Source: Thioalkalivibrio sp. (GTDB taxonomy: Bacteria; Pseudomonadota; Gammaproteobacteria; Ectothiorhodospirales; Ectothiorhodospiraceae). Taken from it: a stretch of DNA of 25,969 bases. Each line of letters starts with the position of its first letter. The first letter of the stretch is position 1. The position numbers and the translations under genes are program-made. The notes below the pieces were generated by a model. The model ran no database searches and was not told the origin of the DNA. It saw only the letters and a program-made list of their open reading frames with translations. The DNA lies in contig SLHN01000312.1 in assembly GCA_007136145.1 (NCBI GenBank), positions 1 to 25,969 of the forward strand, written 5' to 3'. Shown here piece after piece: positions 24,201-25,969 of this stretch.

Positions 24201-24406
24201 TGACCTCGGCGACGACGATCGCCGGCCTGACGCCATTGCTGTTCGAGCGCTCGCTACAGGCCCAGTTCCTGATCCCGATGGCGATCTCGATCGTGTTCGG
24301 TCTCGGCGTCGCGACCCTGCTGGTGCTGCTCGTGATCCCGGCGCTGCTGCGCCTCTACGAAGGCCGCTTCGACCGCGGCGCCCTGGCGGGCGCAACCGGT
24401 CGCTGA
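21245..24406 (+). CDS. RND efflux permease (AcrB/MdtB-like superfamily)
   Basis: The 1053-residue inner-membrane pump has the usual length and doubled layout of RND permeases: TM1 at about 32-50, a first periplasmic loop with Phe-Phe-Pro-Ser-Phe-Glu, TM2-TM6 from about 350, the second large loop from about 560 and TM8-TM12 at about 880-1040. In TM4 the proton-relay pair is Asp415-Asn416 rather than the Asp-Asp of AcrB, and in TM10 Asn950-Asn951 occupies the site of AcrB Lys940. This places it outside the HAE1 drug-pump group. GAAGG lies just before the ATG. It forms a two-gene operon with the adaptor and ends 3 bases before a terminator hairpin. Confidence 0.92.
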   Translation: MTASDSIMDSSPAAPPRDPEHGLIGLFLYHRLAANLLVALMVLGGAFALTKLNTQFFPSFELDFVQVRVVWTGASAEDIERGITDPLEQDLRTVDGIRNMTSTSALGVASITLEFEAGTDMTLALEQVKDRVDQQRNLPEAAETPVVTRIVRYEPVARLLISGLDNIQDLRILGRQFERELLDRGIARVEFSGLPEDEMAIQVPAASLYATDLTLGDIAQRIEGLSRDIPAGSAGRADTARQLRSLDQRRDIIAFEELPLRADPELGLLRLGQIADIERRPRDGQVSVSVGGKPALEMQLMRTETGDSLEAARILEEWLQEVRPVLPPGVSLEMIDAFWELLFERITLLLKNGAGGLLLVLGILFLFLNRHVAVRVALGIPIAFTAALIVLWMVGGTINMISLFGFIMSLGIIVDNAIVVSEHAYTLHQKGEEPHEAAGNGARRMLAPVISASLTTVAAFLPLMLIGGIIGNILFDIPLVVICVILATLIIAFLILPAHLKGVLSRLEPPAEGSLRARFDNGFERLRYGGFKRLVARAVDHAGITLALAIGALILAIGLAASGRIGFTFFPAPEGTVLNAGVNFVAGTPPERVAEFLTATEEALYEAERALGGGLVHAAVVRRGLGIDPGDGNAPRGEQFGNIQVELVSPEARNVMNREIIRAWEDRVRLTPGIENFNISERAAGPPGRDLDIRLTGDDPDRLKAAALDLAELFADFAGTYAINDDTPFGREQLIYSLRPEGLALGLTTESVGAQLRDAFDGRLAQIFQDGLEEVEVRVRLPDWERHHTETLDRLSIRLPSGALAPLDSVVEIQSRQGFETLRHADTRLAIHVSSEVDRSISNAARIRAALEDGPLDELAQRHGVDYSFEGRAADQAETFADMRMGLLLALGLMYLTLAWVFASWGWPLIVMAIIPFGILGAFLGHWLMGVELTILSMFGLFGLTGIVVNNSIILVSFYQSLRDQGLALRDAIIEASCQRLRAVILTSATTIAGLTPLLFERSLQAQFLIPMAISIVFGLGVATLLVLLVIPALLRLYEGRFDRGALAGATGR

Positions 24407-24408
24407 CG

Positions 24409-24443
24409 GGCTGCTGCCCCGGCCCCGGTCCGCCAGCCTTTTT
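24409..24443 (+). terminator. Rho-independent terminator after the RND operon
   Basis: GGCTG (24409-24413) pairs with CAGCC (24434-24438) around a very GC-rich loop that can pair further, followed directly by five T (24439-24443). It begins two bases after the permease stop. The stem is short, so efficiency may be moderate. Confidence 0.5.
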
Positions 24444-24451
24444 GCTAGACT
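24443..24451 (+). promoter_or_regulatory. Candidate extended -10 promoter for fabI
   Basis: TG-C-TAGACT at 24443-24451 is an extended -10 element directly after the terminator T-run. No good -35 box is seen in the GC-rich stem upstream. A start near 24458 would give a leader of about 60 bases that contains the perfect hairpin at 24471-24497. Confidence 0.35.
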
Positions 24452-24470
24452 CGTGGTGCAGCGCGCCATC

Positions 24471-24497
24471 GACCAGGGCCGCCCGCAGGCCCTGGTC
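24471..24497 (+). promoter_or_regulatory. Perfect 10-bp leader hairpin or operator before fabI
   Basis: GACCAGGGCC (24471-24480) and GGCCCTGGTC (24488-24497) are exact reverse complements with a seven-base loop. No T-run follows. The dyad is just downstream of the candidate -10 box and about 20 bases before the ATG, so it could be a repressor site or an mRNA structure near the ribosome-binding site (GGGAGAG). No factor can be named. Confidence 0.5.
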
Positions 24498-24518
24498 AAA
24501 TCCGCCGGGAGAGCAGTG

Positions 24519-25292
24519 ATGAGCCAGCCACAAAGTCTGAAGGGGAAGACCGGCATCGTCACCGGTCTCGCCAATGGCGACAGCATCGCGTTTGGCTGTG
24601 CCCGCGCGCTGCATCGCGCCGGGGCCGACCTGATTCTCGGCTACGGACACCCCAAAGGGGAACCCCACGTCCGCCCGCTGGCCGAACAGCTCGGCGATGC
24701 CCCGCTGCTGTTGTGCGACGTGCGCGATGACGCGCAGACCGCGGCACTGTTCGGCGCTGCCAGCGAGCGCTGGGGCAAATTGGACTTCCTGATCCACTCG
24801 ATCGCCTTCGCGCCCCGGGACGATCTTCACGGCCGCGTGGTCGACTCGAGCCGCGAGGGTTTTCTGCTCGCGATGGACATCTCCTGCCACTCGTTCATGC
24901 GTATGGCGAAACTCGCCGAACCGCTGATGCAGAATGGCGGCTGCATGATCACGATGAGCTATCACGGTGCCGAGAAGGTCATTGACAACTACGGCATCAT
25001 GGGCCCGGTGAAAGCCGCGCTGGAATCTTCGGTGCGCTACATGGCCGCCGAACTCGGCCCGGGAGGAATCCGGGTGCATGCGATCTCCCCCGGTCCGGTC
25101 GCGACCCGCGCCGCTTCGGGGATCCGCGACTTCGATCGGCTGCTGGCCGAAGCCGGGGAGCGTTCACCGACGCGCAGGCTGGTCAGTATCGACGACGTCG
25201 GCGAAACCGCCGCATTCCTCGTCAGCGACGCCGCGCGCTCGATCACTGGTGTCACCACCTATGTCGATGGCGGCCTGCACATCAGGGGCTGA
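24519..25292 (+). CDS. fabI: Enoyl-[acyl-carrier-protein] reductase FabI
   Basis: FabI reduces the enoyl-ACP double bond with NADH in fatty acid elongation. From ATG 24519 (GGGAGAG upstream) the protein has 257 residues. The active-site set of the family is present: Tyr148 in Ser-Tyr-His-Gly and Tyr158-x6-Lys165 in Asn-Tyr-Gly-Ile-Met-Gly-Pro-Val-Lys, matching Tyr146, Tyr156 and Lys163 of E. coli FabI. The N-terminal nucleotide motif is Gly-Leu-Ala-Asn-Gly-Asp-Ser-Ile-Ala-Phe-Gly. The frame is open from 24453, but that part overlaps the leader hairpin and lacks family character. The next gene starts four bases after the stop; fabI beside a MaoC-phosphotransacetylase fusion is a known arrangement, so this may be the second FabI of the cell. 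Confidence 0.92.
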   Translation: MSQPQSLKGKTGIVTGLANGDSIAFGCARALHRAGADLILGYGHPKGEPHVRPLAEQLGDAPLLLCDVRDDAQTAALFGAASERWGKLDFLIHSIAFAPRDDLHGRVVDSSREGFLLAMDISCHSFMRMAKLAEPLMQNGGCMITMSYHGAEKVIDNYGIMGPVKAALESSVRYMAAELGPGGIRVHAISPGPVATRAASGIRDFDRLLAEAGERSPTRRLVSIDDVGETAAFLVSDAARSITGVTTYVDGGLHIRG

Positions 25293-25296
25293 GACG

Positions 25297-25969
25297 ATGT
25301 CACCCTCCGAAACGGAAATCGAAAACCGTACCTACGACGAAATCGAGATCGGCGACACCGCGCGCCTCGAGCGCCGCCTGACCATGGACGACATCAAGCT
25401 GTTCGCGGTGATGTCGGGGGATGTGAATCCCGCCCACGTCGACGAGGATTTCGCGAAGAGCAGCCGCTTCCAGGAGATCATCGCGCACGGCATGTGGGGC
25501 GGCGCGCTGATCTCCACCTTGCTCGGGACCGAGCTTCCCGGACCGGGAACGATCTATCTCGGCCAGACGCTGCGCTTCAAGGCGCCGGTGGTCCTCGGTG
25601 ACGTGCTCACGGTCACGGTCGAGGCCACCGAGAAGAACGACGAGAAACACCGTATCCGCTTCCACTGCCTGTGCAGGAATCAGGAGGGCAAGACGGTGAT
25701 CGAGGGCGACGCCGATGTCCTCGCCCCGACGAAGAAGGTGCGCCGACCCAGAGCCGTGATGCCGCAGGTGCGCATGGCCGAGCGCAGGCATCTGCACGAA
25801 CTCCTCGAAGCCGCTTCGAGACCGGAGCCCCTGCCCACGGCCATCGTGCATCCGGTCGATACGCAGTCGATGCTCGGTGCCCTGCAGGCCGCGCGCCGGG
25901 GGCTGATCGTCCCGGTTTTCGTCGGGCCCGAGGAGCGGATTCGCAGCGTTGCCGAGGAAGCCGGGGCCG
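25297..25969 (+). CDS. Bifunctional enoyl-CoA hydratase (MaoC)/phosphate acetyl- or butyryltransferase, 5' part
   Basis: The gene is cut by the window end after 224 codons. Residues about 12-140 are a MaoC-like hot-dog domain with the hydratase dyad Asp42 and His47 in Gly-Asp-Val-Asn-Pro-Ala-His, followed by His-Gly-Met-Trp-Gly-Gly. After a short basic linker, a phosphate acetyl/butyryltransferase domain begins near residue 157 (Leu-Leu-Glu-Ala-Ala, then Pro-Val-Phe-Val-Gly-Pro-Glu near 208). Fusions of this kind are usually followed by an acetate or butyrate kinase gene, to be expected just beyond the window. AGGGG lies at a suitable distance before the ATG. Confidence 0.88.
   Translation, partial: MSPSETEIENRTYDEIEIGDTARLERRLTMDDIKLFAVMSGDVNPAHVDEDFAKSSRFQEIIAHGMWGGALISTLLGTELPGPGTIYLGQTLRFKAPVVLGDVLTVTVEATEKNDEKHRIRFHCLCRNQEGKTVIEGDADVLAPTKKVRRPRAVMPQVRMAERRHLHELLEAASRPEPLPTAIVHPVDTQSMLGALQAARRGLIVPVFVGPEERIRSVAEEAGA

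Overview
The window looks like a GC-rich gammaproteobacterial chromosome, most probably from a sulfur-oxidising lineage. Pointers to this are the run mtaD-ubiG-mupP seen in Pseudomonas and relatives, the hopanoid-squalene genes hpnC, hpnD and hpnE, and above all a lipoate-assembly cluster of the kind known from bacteria that oxidise sulfur through the sHdr-LbpA pathway. The organism assignment is inference; no rRNA, tRNA or CRISPR was seen.

Layout. (1) 1-1187: a possible upstream gene tail, a membrane-anchored methionine-rich coiled-coil protein, a DoxX-family membrane protein and a strong hairpin. (2) 1245-8750, forward: mtaD, ubiG, mupP, rmuC and hpnC packed with overlaps, then a ~117-bp palindromic repeat, then hpnD and hpnE. 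This links methylthioadenosine deamination, ubiquinone methylation, peptidoglycan recycling and squalene synthesis from farnesyl diphosphate. (3) 8769-11134, reverse: a FixJ/LuxR-type response regulator and its soluble PAS histidine kinase. (4) 11457-12257: a YciK-like short-chain dehydrogenase whose catalytic Tyr is Phe.

(5) 12282-18662 is the most interesting part. A lipoate-protein-ligase/DUF116 fusion on the minus strand faces away from a plus-strand operon of radical SAM protein, second lipoate ligase, geranylgeranyl-reductase-like flavoprotein (LipT type) and second radical SAM protein. The likely job is to attach octanoate or lipoate to a dedicated carrier protein such as LbpA and insert the two sulfurs with LipS1/LipS2-type enzymes. 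No carrier-protein gene, no shdr gene and no lipA or lipB is visible here, so the target lies elsewhere. A second, inverted copy of the 117-bp repeat follows the operon.

(6) 19013-24406: a secreted Gln/Glu-rich helical protein of unknown role on the minus strand, then a periplasmic adaptor and an RND permease. (7) 24409-25969: a terminator, a probable promoter with a perfect leader hairpin, fabI, and the start of a MaoC-phosphate acetyl/butyryltransferase fusion cut by the window end.
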